A stretch of 32,556 nucleotides of DNA from NCBI GenBank assembly GCA_025350105.1, contig JANXYJ010000091.1, positions 1 to 32,556 of the forward strand, read 5' to 3'. The translations under genes were made by a program, and so were the position numbers. Positions 1 through 7,568 of this stretch are shown here, piece after piece. The notes below the pieces were generated by a model. It was given only the letters and a program-made list of their open reading frames with translations, ran no database searches and had not been told where the DNA came from. This stretch comes from Terriglobia bacterium (GTDB lineage Bacteria; Acidobacteriota; Terriglobia; Bryobacterales; Bryobacteraceae). How positions within the stretch are numbered: the stretch's first letter is position 1; each line of letters starts with the position of its first letter.

Positions 1-1
1 G

Positions 2-148
2 ATTCTGGCCGCAGCGGAGGAGTGCACGTCTCCCATGCCGCTGGCCAGTTTGGTGCATGACCATTTGCTGTCGGCGGTGGCGCAGGGTGAAGGTGAACTC
101 GACTGGTCCGGTGTTACCAGGGTGATCGCGCGCAACGCGGGGTTGTGA
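2..148 (+). CDS. C-terminal end of an NAD(P)-dependent 3-hydroxyisobutyrate-dehydrogenase-like oxidoreductase (partial)
   Basis: Only the last 48 codons are present; the gene begins before the window. The translated tail contains PMPLASLVHDHLL, then AQGEGELDWSGV, and ends in NAGL. This is the usual end of the beta-hydroxyacid dehydrogenase family (3-hydroxyisobutyrate, tartronate semialdehyde and glyoxylate reductase types), where a conserved DW lies about 15 residues before the end. The family reduces or oxidises small beta-hydroxy acids with NAD(P) in the cytoplasm. The Rossmann domain and the catalytic lysine are outside the window, so the substrate cannot be judged. The reading frame is open from base 2 to the TGA at 146-148. 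Confidence 0.72.
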   Translation: MLAAAEECTSPMPLASLVHDHLLSAVAQGEGELDWSGVTRVIARNAGL

Positions 149-301
149 GGGCTGGAGTGGGTTTCTGCTTCGCGATTTTTCCACAAGGGGAACTCGCGGA
201 CATTTGTGGAGCGCGTTGCGCTACGTCGAACTGGCTGTCCCAAACTGTTCCCGAAGGACACGATGCGCAGTTGACCGACACTGCATATAGTGGAATGACC
301 A

Positions 302-994
302 ATGGCTGCCGAGCAAATCGTCCCAGGGCTGTATATGTTCTCGACTCGAGCCGTGAACATGTTCTTAATCGAATCACCTGCCGGCTGTACGCTCATTGAT
401 ACGGGTCTTCCGGGTAGCGCCCCAAATTTGCTGCAGGAATTAGCCGCCATTGGCAAGCAATCGCGGGACATCCATCACATAATCCTCACGCATGCACATC
501 CGGATCACATTGGCAGCTTCGCGGCTCTGAAAAGGGAAACTAACGCTAGAGCTTATATGCACCGGCTCGACACCGGCATTGCCACCGCGGGACGCGGGTT
601 TCGGCCGATGACTCCTGCACCGGGTCTGCGGCGCCGTATTCTGTTTCGGCTCTTCGTTCACCTCGATACATCCGTAGAAGGCGAAATGATTGATCAGTCG
701 TTAGAAGACGGCGACAGATTAGATTTTGCCGACGACCTCCAGGTCATTCACACTCCCGGGCACTGTGCGGGGCAAGTATGCCTTCTCTGGCGGAAGAACG
801 GGGGCGTGCTGCTGGCCGCCGATGCTTGCAGCAACATGGGTGGTCTGGGATGGAGTCTTGGCTATGAGGACGTTGAAGAAGGAAAACGCAGCCTCAAAAA
901 ACTATCGTCACTGAACTTCCAATCGGCATGCTTTGGGCACGGCAAGCCGATTCGGGAGCTCGCTTCGGTTCAATTCGCCAAAAAGTGGGGCTGA
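302..994 (+). CDS. MBL-fold metallo-hydrolase
   Basis: A 230-residue protein of the metallo-beta-lactamase superfamily, probably a cytoplasmic binuclear-metal hydrolase. All metal ligands are visible: the HxHxDH motif THAHPDH (H64, H66, D68, H69), the HTPGH motif with H154, the bridging aspartate in LLAADAC (D174) and the last histidine in FGHGKP (H213). The N-terminal half has the typical LIDTG turn (residues 31-35). Length fits the compact glyoxalase-II-like branch, but the substrate cannot be assigned. There is no signal peptide and no strong ribosome-binding site before the ATG at 302. The gene is alone: 153 bp follow the upstream dehydrogenase and a 389-bp gap follows. Metal-dependent hydrolase is near certain; glyoxalase II, lactonase or lactamase remain open. 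Confidence 0.9.
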   Translation: MAAEQIVPGLYMFSTRAVNMFLIESPAGCTLIDTGLPGSAPNLLQELAAIGKQSRDIHHIILTHAHPDHIGSFAALKRETNARAYMHRLDTGIATAGRGFRPMTPAPGLRRRILFRLFVHLDTSVEGEMIDQSLEDGDRLDFADDLQVIHTPGHCAGQVCLLWRKNGGVLLAADACSNMGGLGWSLGYEDVEEGKRSLKKLSSLNFQSACFGHGKPIRELASVQFAKKWG

Positions 995-1383
995 ACTTCG
1001 TGTGCCGTAATAGGCCTCCCTCCAGTTTTACAGTTTCGGGGACTGGGGCGTGGGGACAAAGGCATGGACAGATCAAAGGGCTCCCAGAGTGAGCAGCGGA
1101 TATTCGTGCCTTGTGGGGGTTCGGTAACGCAGCTCCGAACATTACGTGCTGAACTTCCCCCATTTGACGCTACGAGTACCAGCGCCACCATCCCGGACGT
1201 TATTCCTGCTTGTTGCCACTTGGTCCCCAACAACCGCCGCGCTGCGTGATGGCGATGGAAGTGGGACACAGTCCGCCTGGATGGCGCGCGAGTTTAGAGC
1301 AAAAAGAAAAATCGGGGAAAAACGTGGACGGGGAAAACGGGGAATCACGACCCGCTGGAATGACTTCAGGATGCAAATTCGCT
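995..1383. other. Intergenic gap without a convincing gene
   Basis: This 389-bp stretch lies between the convergent 3' ends of the MBL gene and the MarR gene. It has several short overlapping open frames on both strands, none with a ribosome-binding site or recognisable protein. A purine-rich stretch (about 1297-1352, runs of GGGGAAAA type) stands out, but no hairpin followed by a T run was seen. Confidence 0.5.
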
Positions 1384-1836
1384 TCAAGATTTGGATTCAC
1401 TGCGGATCATGGCTTGGACGATCCGCAGCAGAGTTTGCTTGTCTGCCAAAGGCAACGCGGTTAGCGAAGGAGCAGGCTGGGTAAGCTGCGACCATAATTT
1501 TGCGCGGAAGAGTTGGCCTTCTTTCGTCAACGCGATCATTTTTACGCGCCTGTCGCCGGGTGCGGATTGGCGCTGAATGAAGCCGCGGGTTTCCAGTTTA
1601 TCCACCAATCCGGTGACGTTGGACGCGTCGCAATCGAGCGCCTCGGCCAGGCCGTTCATCTTCACTGGTCTGCCGGTCCTGAGTAACCGCAGTAAGTGGG
1701 CCTGCGGCAGCGTGATTCCATGCTCATGGCAGGCGGACGACCAATTGCGGCGCTCCACTTGAAAGTGTTCAAACAGCAGAGTCGAAAGCTTATGGTCTAA
1801 ATTTGCTTCGCGCGCACCCTCGGGTTTGACGCTCAT
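1384..1836 (-). CDS. MarR-family transcriptional regulator
   Basis: A 150-residue winged-helix DNA-binding protein. The central part shows the MarR pattern: LPQAHLLRLLRTG (helix into the domain), then MNGLAEALDCDASNVTGLVDKLETRGFI (recognition helix) and the wing QRQSAPGDRRVKMIALT with the conserved DRR. MarR proteins are dimers that usually repress a divergent operon and let go on binding a small aromatic ligand. Here the gene points away from an operon of exported proteins at 1977-4237, and the 140 bp between them hold a strong promoter with a palindrome, so that operon is the likely target. The ligand cannot be read from the sequence. Length is normal for the family. Confidence 0.92.
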   Translation of the reverse strand: MSVKPEGAREANLDHKLSTLLFEHFQVERRNWSSACHEHGITLPQAHLLRLLRTGRPVKMNGLAEALDCDASNVTGLVDKLETRGFIQRQSAPGDRRVKMIALTKEGQLFRAKLWSQLTQPAPSLTALPLADKQTLLRIVQAMIRSESKS

Positions 1837-1875
1837 CTATAGGTTCAGTGTAGTCAACAAGCATGATGGACGCAA

Positions 1876-1888
1876 CCATTGACAATGG
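1876..1888. promoter_or_regulatory. 13-bp palindrome, candidate MarR operator
   Basis: CCATTG-A-CAATGG is a perfect palindrome around one central base. It overlaps the -35 box of the promoter facing the 1977 gene. A MarR dimer bound here would block RNA polymerase. The assignment is an inference from position and symmetry. Confidence 0.55.
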
Positions 1889-1907
1889 CAACTATCGATG
1901 CTATAAA
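1879..1907 (+). promoter_or_regulatory. Sigma-70-type promoter for the exported-protein operon
   Basis: TTGACA (1879-1884) is followed after exactly 17 bp by TATAAA (1902-1907). The -35 box is a full consensus match and the -10 box matches five of six. Transcription would start near 1914, giving a leader of roughly 60 nt before the ATG at 1977. Confidence 0.75.
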
Positions 1908-1976
1908 ATAATGGCGTAAGAACGGCGAATTGCGACAAGCACTGTCCAAACGATGACGAGGTTTGAAGGTGGGCCA

Positions 1977-2924
1977 ATGCGGAAACAACATAGAGCAGTA
2001 GTGACCGTCTTTTGTCTGGCTACCTTTGTGACCACACTGTTGCCAATAACGGCATTTGCCGCCACGGTGGAAACGTTGGCGGTGCTGGCGCAGGAACCAG
2101 CCGCGCTGGAGGCGATTGACATCGCCCGGAATGGCCGCCTGTTCATTACCAACGACGTCGACGGAACCATCGTGACCACCGGCCCGGACGGCCGCGGGGT
2201 AACCAAAATTCAACTGGCCGGTGAACATCCGCAGGTTCTTTTACTCACCAATGGCGGAGGGATGGTGGTTACGGCACATGCGAAGCCGCCCGATTTTTCA
2301 GGCGCCGGGCGGGGCAATTTTGCCCTGACAAATTTGGACACCACGGTGTTGCTGCTGGATAAGACGGGGAAGGTTACGCGCAATTTTCCGGGGCCGGCGG
2401 ATTCGTTTTTCAATGGAATCGCAAGGGTGCGGGAGGGTGTCTACCTGATCGCCGATTCAACTGGCGGTTCGTTGTGGCGGCTGGATCTGAAAGCCGGAAA
2501 GCTGGAAAAATGGTTCACCGACGCCAGTGTGGAGAGTGCGGCCGGCAAAGGCAAATTTGGCGGTTCAAACGGGATTAAGGTTCATGCGGATTGGGTGTAC
2601 TACACCTCGCGGGGCGCCATGTGGAAGGTGAAGATAGGGCGGGACGGCAAGCCAGACGGCGCGGCGATGAAACATTCCGCCCAGGGCGGCGATGATTTTG
2701 ACGTGGCCGCGGATGGGTCCATTTACATTGCGGGCAATAAGAATCTTTTGAAAATCGCTACCGATGGCAGCGTGAGCGTGGTTGCGGAAGTGGGCGTGGA
2801 CTGCCCCACGGTCCGGCTGACCCGCGATGGCGGCGCGGTTTTGATGACGACGCGCGGGAGTTTCCCTGGTCTCCCGGGGCCGGTGGTGCCTTCGCGCTTG
2901 CTTCGCGTAACCCTGCTGCACTGA
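1977..2924 (+). CDS. Exported beta-propeller protein (SMP-30/gluconolactonase-like)
   Basis: A 315-residue exported protein of unknown substrate. The start at 1977 is chosen over an ATG 24 bp upstream because a GAAGGTGGG ribosome-binding sequence sits just before it and because the signal peptide then begins MRKQHR, has a hydrophobic core and ends with AFAA. The mature part is made of repeated short strands with DG turns (AIDIARNGRLFI, DFDVAADGSIYIAG, LLKIATDGSVSVV, VRLTRDGGAVLM), typical of six-bladed SMP-30/NHL-type propellers. Metal ligands of a true gluconolactonase could not be confirmed, so a binding role is equally possible. It is the first gene after the promoter at 1879 and is followed by two more exported proteins. 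Confidence 0.8.
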   Translation: MRKQHRAVVTVFCLATFVTTLLPITAFAATVETLAVLAQEPAALEAIDIARNGRLFITNDVDGTIVTTGPDGRGVTKIQLAGEHPQVLLLTNGGGMVVTAHAKPPDFSGAGRGNFALTNLDTTVLLLDKTGKVTRNFPGPADSFFNGIARVREGVYLIADSTGGSLWRLDLKAGKLEKWFTDASVESAAGKGKFGGSNGIKVHADWVYYTSRGAMWKVKIGRDGKPDGAAMKHSAQGGDDFDVAADGSIYIAGNKNLLKIATDGSVSVVAEVGVDCPTVRLTRDGGAVLMTTRGSFPGLPGPVVPSRLLRVTLLH

Positions 2925-2929
2925 AGACT

Positions 2930-2958
2930 CTAAACTGCTGTCCGTGTTTAGTATTTTT
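2930..2958 (+). terminator. Weak intercistronic hairpin with T run
   Basis: CTAAAC (2930-2935) and GTTTAG (2946-2951) form a 6-bp stem with a 10-nt loop, followed by five T (2954-2958). It lies directly before the ribosome-binding site of the next gene. It could trim or attenuate transcripts between the first and second genes of the operon; the AT-rich stem makes full termination doubtful. Confidence 0.33.
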
Positions 2959-2969
2959 AAGGAGGCCGT

Positions 2970-3359
2970 ATGTTTCGTAGATGTATATTGATGATGATCA
3001 TTGGCGCGGTTCTGCTGGCGGCTACAGCTTGGGGGCACCACTCGTTTGCGGCGGAATTTGACGCGAAGAAGACAGTTAGTATCGCTGGCGTGATCACCAA
3101 ACTGGACTGGATCAATCCGCATGCCTATATTTACCTTGATATGAAAGATGCCAACGGGGTGCTGGTGCATTGGGCATTCCAGACGATTCCTCCGATGATG
3201 ATGAGGGCGCGCGGCATCAACCGGGATATGTTCCCGGTTGGCCAAACCGTGACCATTTCCGGTTTCGGTGCCAAGGACGGCACGCAGAGTTTGGGCTGGA
3301 TCAAGAAAATTCAGTACGCGGATGGCCGCGTGCTGCAGGTAACGGCGGAAGAACAGTAA
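2970..3359 (+). CDS. DUF6152 family exported protein
   Basis: A 129-residue exported protein. A consensus ribosome-binding site AAGGAGG (2959-2965) precedes the ATG by 4 nt. The signal peptide (MFRRCILMMIIGAVLLAATA) ends just before WGHHSFAAEFD, the hallmark start of DUF6152 proteins. The conserved core is a small beta-barrel-like domain: VSIAGVITKLDWINPHAYI, then W-AFQTIPP and VGQTVTISGFGAKDG. The family is common in Acidobacteria and Proteobacteria and has no known activity; the paired histidines and NPH motif could bind metal, which is only a guess. In many genomes these proteins precede an exported protein like the one that follows here after 14 bp, so the pair probably works together in the envelope. 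Confidence 0.85.
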   Translation: MFRRCILMMIIGAVLLAATAWGHHSFAAEFDAKKTVSIAGVITKLDWINPHAYIYLDMKDANGVLVHWAFQTIPPMMMRARGINRDMFPVGQTVTISGFGAKDGTQSLGWIKKIQYADGRVLQVTAEEQ

Positions 3360-3373
3360 ATCAGGGGGCCGAT

Positions 3374-4237
3374 ATGAATGTTTCAAGGAATGTGATCAAG
3401 CTTGTATTGACGGCGAGTCTGTTCCCGGCAAGTATGGCCGTGGCGCAATTTGGCCCGCCAAGCGCCGCGCAAATCGAAGCAATGAAGAAAGCCGCTGCGC
3501 TGCCGACCCCTAAATCCGCCGATGGCCATGCGGATCTGTCCGGCTATTGGGGACAGAATGGAATGGCGGCGGCCGCCAATATTCTGGGCGGTGACAAAGT
3601 GACTCTTGACGGAAAGGTTGCAGTGGTGGCACCGGAGTCGGTGGAGCAAAAGTTTAATCTGTCGGGGGTGGCGCAGCGCAAGGCCAACACGGCGGCGCGG
3701 CCGGTATATAAGCCACAGTCCGCGGCAAAAGCGAACGAAAATTTCGAGCGCGCCGCATTTTTGGATCCTTCCTACAAGTGCATGCCCTCGGGCGTGCCGC
3801 GCCTGGGGCCACCCACTGAAATCGTGCAAACCCCCAAGGCAAGTTATTTTCTGTATAACAATCGCAACGTATTCCGCGTGGTGCCGACGGACGGGCGTCC
3901 GCACGATAAAACTGCCGACCGCATGCCGATGGGAGACTCCACCGGCCGCTGGGAGGGCGATACATTTGTAGTAGACGTAACCAACTTTACCGAAGACACT
4001 TGGCTGGATGGGGACGGTTCCTTTCACACGCAAGATATGCATGTGGTGGAATGCTTCACCCGCAAGGGCAATACACTGGAATACCAGGTGACGGTAGAAG
4101 ACCCAGCCGTGTTTGCCCAGCCATTTGCCGCACGGCCCCGCACGATTTTGTTGGGCGGGGCGGATGCCCACGCGATGGAAGATTATCCGTGCCGGGAAAT
4201 GGAACAAGAGCATTTGCTAACCACGGAGAGACACTAA
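3374..4237 (+). CDS. Conserved exported protein, partner of DUF6152
   Basis: A 287-residue exported protein with no assigned function. The start at 3374 is supported by AGGGGG a few bases upstream and by the signal peptide it creates (MNVSRNVIKLVLTASLF to the AVAQ cleavage region). A longer in-frame reading back to 3170 would overlap the DUF6152 gene and lose the signal peptide. The mature part has DLSGYW near the start, then RPHDK, MGDSTGRWEGDTFVVDVTNF, DTWLDGDGSFHTQDMHVVE and FTRKGNTLEYQVTVEDP. This motif series recurs in a large acidobacterial family of exported proteins, often in several copies per genome. It closes the likely MarR-controlled operon; no terminator is obvious behind it. 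Confidence 0.8.
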   Translation: MNVSRNVIKLVLTASLFPASMAVAQFGPPSAAQIEAMKKAAALPTPKSADGHADLSGYWGQNGMAAAANILGGDKVTLDGKVAVVAPESVEQKFNLSGVAQRKANTAARPVYKPQSAAKANENFERAAFLDPSYKCMPSGVPRLGPPTEIVQTPKASYFLYNNRNVFRVVPTDGRPHDKTADRMPMGDSTGRWEGDTFVVDVTNFTEDTWLDGDGSFHTQDMHVVECFTRKGNTLEYQVTVEDPAVFAQPFAARPRTILLGGADAHAMEDYPCREMEQEHLLTTERH

Positions 4238-4373
4238 AGAATTCACTAGAGATGGGATTTCCGTGATGAGATTCGGTTGTTATTGCTTTGTGCTGCCGCG
4301 CTTTTGAGCGCTGTCCCATCTCCTATCTGTCCCTTCGGCCCATACGATAGTTGAGGTTAATGGTATTTCGGAA

Positions 4374-4393
4374 CGGTCTCTGTTGGTAGACCG
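4374..4393. other. Hairpin in the gap before the bactofilin gene
   Basis: CGGTCT and AGACCG form a perfect 6-bp stem with an 8-nt loop. No T run follows directly, so it is not a standard terminator. The rest of the 278-bp gap 4238-4515 shows no gene or clear promoter. Confidence 0.35.
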
Positions 4394-4515
4394 CTCCACT
4401 ACCTTTAGTACTGGCCTCGGTACGGGCATTTTTCCTTTTCCGCATAAAATTTCTGATTCTAGGCCCCTTGGCACGTAGTAGGATAGAGGAGCGAGTTGCA
4501 TACCCGCATCCATAT

Positions 4516-5076
4516 ATGTGGAACCGCCGCAAAGACGAAACTCCTGCTCCAACCAGCAAACCGGCATCGGCTCCGCCCACGCCGTCTGAACTTGCCAAAG
4601 AAGGAATCCCCATGTCCACCTTACCCAGCCGCCCCGCTGAATCTGGTTTCGACCCTGCGCGCGGAGGCACGGCGGTGTTGGGGAAATCCGTGATCGTCAA
4701 AGGGCAGATTTTTGGCCGCGAGGATTTGACGATTGACGGCGAGGTGGAAGGCACGGTGGAGTTGCAGGAACACCGCTTGACGGTGGGCCCCAATGGAAAA
4801 GTCACCGCCAGTGTGAAAGCCCGCGAAGTGGTGGCGCTGGGCACCATTCACGGCAACGTGGAAGCCCGCGACAAAGTGGAAATCCGCAAGGAAGCCAAGC
4901 TGGTGGGCGATATTCGTACGGCGCGCATCGTCATCGACGACGGGGCGTACTTTAAAGGCAACATTGATATTGTGCGGGCGGAAGCGCCGAGGGTGGCGTC
5001 GGCTCCCAAGCCGGCGGTACCGGTGGCGCCAACCGGAACAAGTCCTGGGCCGGGCAACGGTGGGCCCGCTAAATAA
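4516..5076 (+). CDS. Bactofilin (polymer-forming cytoskeletal protein)
   Basis: A 186-residue bactofilin. These proteins self-assemble without nucleotide into filaments or membrane-bound patches that place cell-wall enzymes and other factors. The core (about residues 50-160) is a right-handed beta-helix seen as short repeated strands: GKSVIVKGQIFGREDLTIDG, EVEGTVELQEHRLTVGPNG, ASVKAREVVALGTIHGNVEARDKVEI and LVGDIRTARIVIDDGAYFKGNI. The flanks are disordered, rich in Pro and Ala, as is usual. The start MWNRRKDE at 4516 is chosen because many bactofilins begin this way and can touch the membrane through this end; a TTG start at 4468 would also be in frame. No strong ribosome-binding site is visible. 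A methyltransferase gene follows after 11 bp. Confidence 0.9.
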   Translation: MWNRRKDETPAPTSKPASAPPTPSELAKEGIPMSTLPSRPAESGFDPARGGTAVLGKSVIVKGQIFGREDLTIDGEVEGTVELQEHRLTVGPNGKVTASVKAREVVALGTIHGNVEARDKVEIRKEAKLVGDIRTARIVIDDGAYFKGNIDIVRAEAPRVASAPKPAVPVAPTGTSPGPGNGGPAK

Positions 5077-5087
5077 GCCACTGAATT

Positions 5088-5750
5088 GTGTCAACCGCCG
5101 CTTCCAAATTGCAGTCCGAACCTACTTCACGTCCCAGTAACGCGCTTGCGGAGTTTTGCTCTTCACTCGAAGAACGCCCGGGCTTGGCGATTCTGGATTT
5201 TGCACCGGTAAATCAAGGGACCATCAGCTTCGTCACCAATTACGGACACAAGCTGTATGCGGAAGATTTCCTGCATCAATTGGACCAGTGCTTCGGCGTG
5301 GAAACCTTGAACCAATTGGGGATAGAGCCCGGGCCGGATCTGCTGGAGCATCACGCCAACCCCTTGCTGGCCTCGCGCTTTTTCGCCTCTGCGTTGAATT
5401 TTACCGATGAGAGCTTCGACGGCGCGCTGGTGTGGGATTCGCTGGAGTATCTGGCTCCGCCGCTGCTCGAACAAGCGGTGGAAAAGCTGCATCGCATTTT
5501 GCGCCCCGGTGCGTATTTACTGGCGCTGTTTCATGCGGATAGCCCTTTTGATAGCCGGGCCGAACCAGCTGGCGCGAGTTCGTCCTATCGGATTCAAGAC
5601 GGCCGCACGCTGATGATGACGCCGCGCCCCTACCGGGAGTTTGCACAGGTCTTTAACAACCGTATGCTGGAGCGCATGTTTCAGGACTTTGGGTCCGTCA
5701 AATTCTTCCTGACGCGCAATAATCTGCGCGAAGTGATCGTGCGGAAGTAG
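5088..5750 (+). CDS. Class I SAM-dependent methyltransferase-like protein
   Basis: A 220-residue protein beginning with GTG, 11 bp after the bactofilin gene and probably in its operon. The fold is seen in LAILDFAPVNQGTISFVTNYGHKLYAEDF (strand 1, a degenerate glycine loop, strand 2), in FDGALVWDSLEYLAPPLLEQAVEKLHRILRPG (the acidic strand 4 and helix D, common in SAM methyltransferases) and in YLLALFHAD (strand 5). The glycine-rich SAM loop is weak (DFAPVNQG in place of DxGxGxG), so SAM binding may be altered or lost. The substrate is unknown. The gene converges with the amidase gene that follows. Confidence 0.75.
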   Translation: MSTAASKLQSEPTSRPSNALAEFCSSLEERPGLAILDFAPVNQGTISFVTNYGHKLYAEDFLHQLDQCFGVETLNQLGIEPGPDLLEHHANPLLASRFFASALNFTDESFDGALVWDSLEYLAPPLLEQAVEKLHRILRPGAYLLALFHADSPFDSRAEPAGASSSYRIQDGRTLMMTPRPYREFAQVFNNRMLERMFQDFGSVKFFLTRNNLREVIVRK

Positions 5751-5786
5751 CGGTTTGGGACCAAGGTTCCATTTCCTGGGTCACTC

Positions 5787-5814
5787 TTTGTGTCACACCT
5801 TTTGTGTCACACCG
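5787..5814. repeat. 14-bp tandem duplication at the 3' end of the amidase gene
   Basis: TTTGTGTCACACC occurs at 5787-5799 and again at 5801-5813, with a 14-bp period. The second copy contains the amidase stop codon (complement of 5807-5809), so the first looks like a slippage copy in the convergent gap. The inner GTGTCACAC is nearly palindromic. Confidence 0.6.
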
Positions 5815-7387
5815 CAATCGCCGGGCGCTTTTTTCCAAACCCGGTGGCCTCCTCAAACGCGTGCGCCATTTGCAGCACCGCGAAATCCTGGTGATAGCGT
5901 CCGACAATTTGTATACCCACCGGAAGACCCGACCCTGATTGTCCGGGTGGAGTAAATCCGGCGGGAACCGACGCCGCTGGATTGCCGGTGGCGGAAATGT
6001 ACCAGCAGGATTTCATCCAATCGATGTAACTGGCGAACTTCACGCCTGCGATTTCCGTTGGGTAAGGCGTGTTGATATCGAACGCCGGCAACTGGGTTGT
6101 TGGCAGTACGAAGTATTCGTACTTTTCCAAGAACGCCTGAAGACGCCGCCACACTTGCCCGTGCGCGGTTTCGGCCTCGGCCACCTGAGTGCCGGTTAAG
6201 CGCAGGCCTTCTTCAATTTCGGCCTTTAGCGTGTCTTTGAAGGAGTTGGGGTGCTCCCGCAGCAACTTGCCGTATGAGTTGGCCGTGTTCCAGGCGCGCA
6301 GCACTCGAAACGAGATTTCCGCGGGCGCGAAATCGGGCTCGGCTTCTTCGACAACGCACCCGAGTGCCTCGAATGTCTTGCGGTGGCCGTCGACGATGGT
6401 GCGCACGCGAGGATCGAAGGGGACACTGTTTGAGTCAGCGCCCAAATTTTTGAAAAACGCCACGCGCACGCTCTTGAAATTGCGCTGCAAAGGCCGGGCG
6501 AAAATCTCCCCGGGTTCTTCAATCGACAGCGGCGCACGCGCATCCGGCCCCGCAATGGTGCTGAGCGCGAAGGCCAAATCCGCTACCGAACGTCCCAAGC
6601 ATCCGTTGGTGCTGAGCGGAAACCAGCCAAACGCCGCTTTCGGATTGGGCACGCGGCCCACCGAAGGCCGGAAGCCCGCGACGTTGCAAAACGCAGCGGG
6701 ATTTCTCAATGACCCGCCGGAATCCGACCCGCTGGCCACCGGCACCATTCCGCACGCCAACGCTACTGCCGCGCCGCCCGAGGACCCGCCGCAGGTTTTG
6801 GCCAAATCATACGGATTGTGCGTCGCGCCGAAAACCTGATTGAAGGTTTGTGAGCCGGAGCCGAACTCTGGCGTATTGCTTTTCCCGACGATGATGGCCC
6901 CCGCGCGGCGCATGCGCTCAACCACAAGATCGTCTGTCGTTGGAATGTTGTCTTTGTAAATCGGCGAACCATGGGTGGTGCGAATACCAGCCGTGTCAAG
7001 CAGATCCTTGTGCGCCACCGGCAAACCGTGCAAAGGCCCCAGCGTTTGTTTATGAGCCTGCATCTCGTCGGCCTTCAACGCCGCTTCCATCGCCATTTCC
7101 GGTACCAACGTGACGATCGCGTTGACCTTCGGATTGACCCGTTCAATTTGTTTGAGATGCGCCGCCAGCGCCTCCCGCGCCGACAGTTTTTTGCTGCGAA
7201 TCAGGCGAGCCATCTCCACTGAGCTGGTAAAACATAAAGAGGAATCAGCGTTCCTCTGTGCTGTTGGCTGCGCTGCAAGCGCAGCGTCTTCAACCAGACG
7301 CACGGCGGCCAAGCCCGTGGCCAAATCTCCCAAAGCTTCGCGGCGCGTGCTTTGCGTCCCAAGGGGAAACGCTGGCTTTTCGCTCAT
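5807..7387 (-). CDS. Amidase-signature family amidase
   Basis: A 526-residue amidase-signature enzyme that hydrolyses a carboxamide by a Ser-cisSer-Lys triad. The triad is visible: K127 in LPVAHKDLLD, the cis-serine pair in CGGSSGG (202-203) and the nucleophile S226 in GSDSGGSLRNPA. The C-terminal part has the usual WYISATGNPAASVPAGF and LPVGIQIVG motifs. GatA is unlikely because no gatB or gatC is near and the N-terminal extension is unlike GatA. Residues 12-40 include TRREALGDLATGLAAV, which resembles a degenerate twin-arginine signal, so export is possible but unsure. The gene stands alone, convergent with the methyltransferase gene; its start region lies 91 bp from the tRNA gene. The substrate cannot be told. 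Confidence 0.92.
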   Translation of the reverse strand: MSEKPAFPLGTQSTRREALGDLATGLAAVRLVEDAALAAQPTAQRNADSSLCFTSSVEMARLIRSKKLSAREALAAHLKQIERVNPKVNAIVTLVPEMAMEAALKADEMQAHKQTLGPLHGLPVAHKDLLDTAGIRTTHGSPIYKDNIPTTDDLVVERMRRAGAIIVGKSNTPEFGSGSQTFNQVFGATHNPYDLAKTCGGSSGGAAVALACGMVPVASGSDSGGSLRNPAAFCNVAGFRPSVGRVPNPKAAFGWFPLSTNGCLGRSVADLAFALSTIAGPDARAPLSIEEPGEIFARPLQRNFKSVRVAFFKNLGADSNSVPFDPRVRTIVDGHRKTFEALGCVVEEAEPDFAPAEISFRVLRAWNTANSYGKLLREHPNSFKDTLKAEIEEGLRLTGTQVAEAETAHGQVWRRLQAFLEKYEYFVLPTTQLPAFDINTPYPTEIAGVKFASYIDWMKSCWYISATGNPAASVPAGFTPPGQSGSGLPVGIQIVGRYHQDFAVLQMAHAFEEATGFGKKRPAIAV

Positions 7388-7478
7388 GTGGGTTAGTTTA
7401 GCGTTTCTTTTCTAAAAAAGCCTCCGCCTCCGCCGGCAAAAACGCGCTTCCCCCGGAAATCAGCTAAAATAAAAATTC

Positions 7479-7568
7479 GGTGAGGTGGCAGAGTGGTCGA
7501 ATGCGGCGGTCTCGAAAACCGTTGAACCTTCACGGGTTCCGTGAGTTCGAATCTCACCCTCACCGCCA
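7479..7568 (+). tRNA. tRNA-Ser (anticodon CGA)
   Basis: A complete cloverleaf with the long variable arm of class II tRNAs. The acceptor stem pairs GGTGAGG (7479-7485) with CCTCACC (7558-7564), then discriminator G and an encoded CCA (7566-7568). The anticodon stem GCGGT/ACCGT encloses the loop CTCGAAA, giving anticodon CGA for UCG codons. The T arm is GTGAG-TTCGAAT-CTCAC. No integrase gene or copy of the 3' end was seen nearby, so the tRNA does not appear to mark an island edge. Confidence 0.96.

Noticed and set aside
1064-1484. Short plus-strand frames between the MBL and MarR genes
   Set aside because: They overlap each other and the MarR 3' end, lack ribosome-binding sites and resemble no protein.
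2565-3386. 273-codon minus-strand open frame across the propeller and DUF6152 genes
   Set aside because: It is antisense to well-supported genes, has no recognisable motif, and its composition (many His, Arg, Gly) is that of a shadow frame in GC-rich DNA.
3383-4213. 276-codon minus-strand frame
   Set aside because: Antisense to the exported partner of DUF6152; no ribosome-binding site or protein family.
4468-4515. Earlier TTG start for the bactofilin
   Set aside because: The added residues do not resemble bactofilins, which commonly begin MWNR-like as at 4516; kept only as an alternative.
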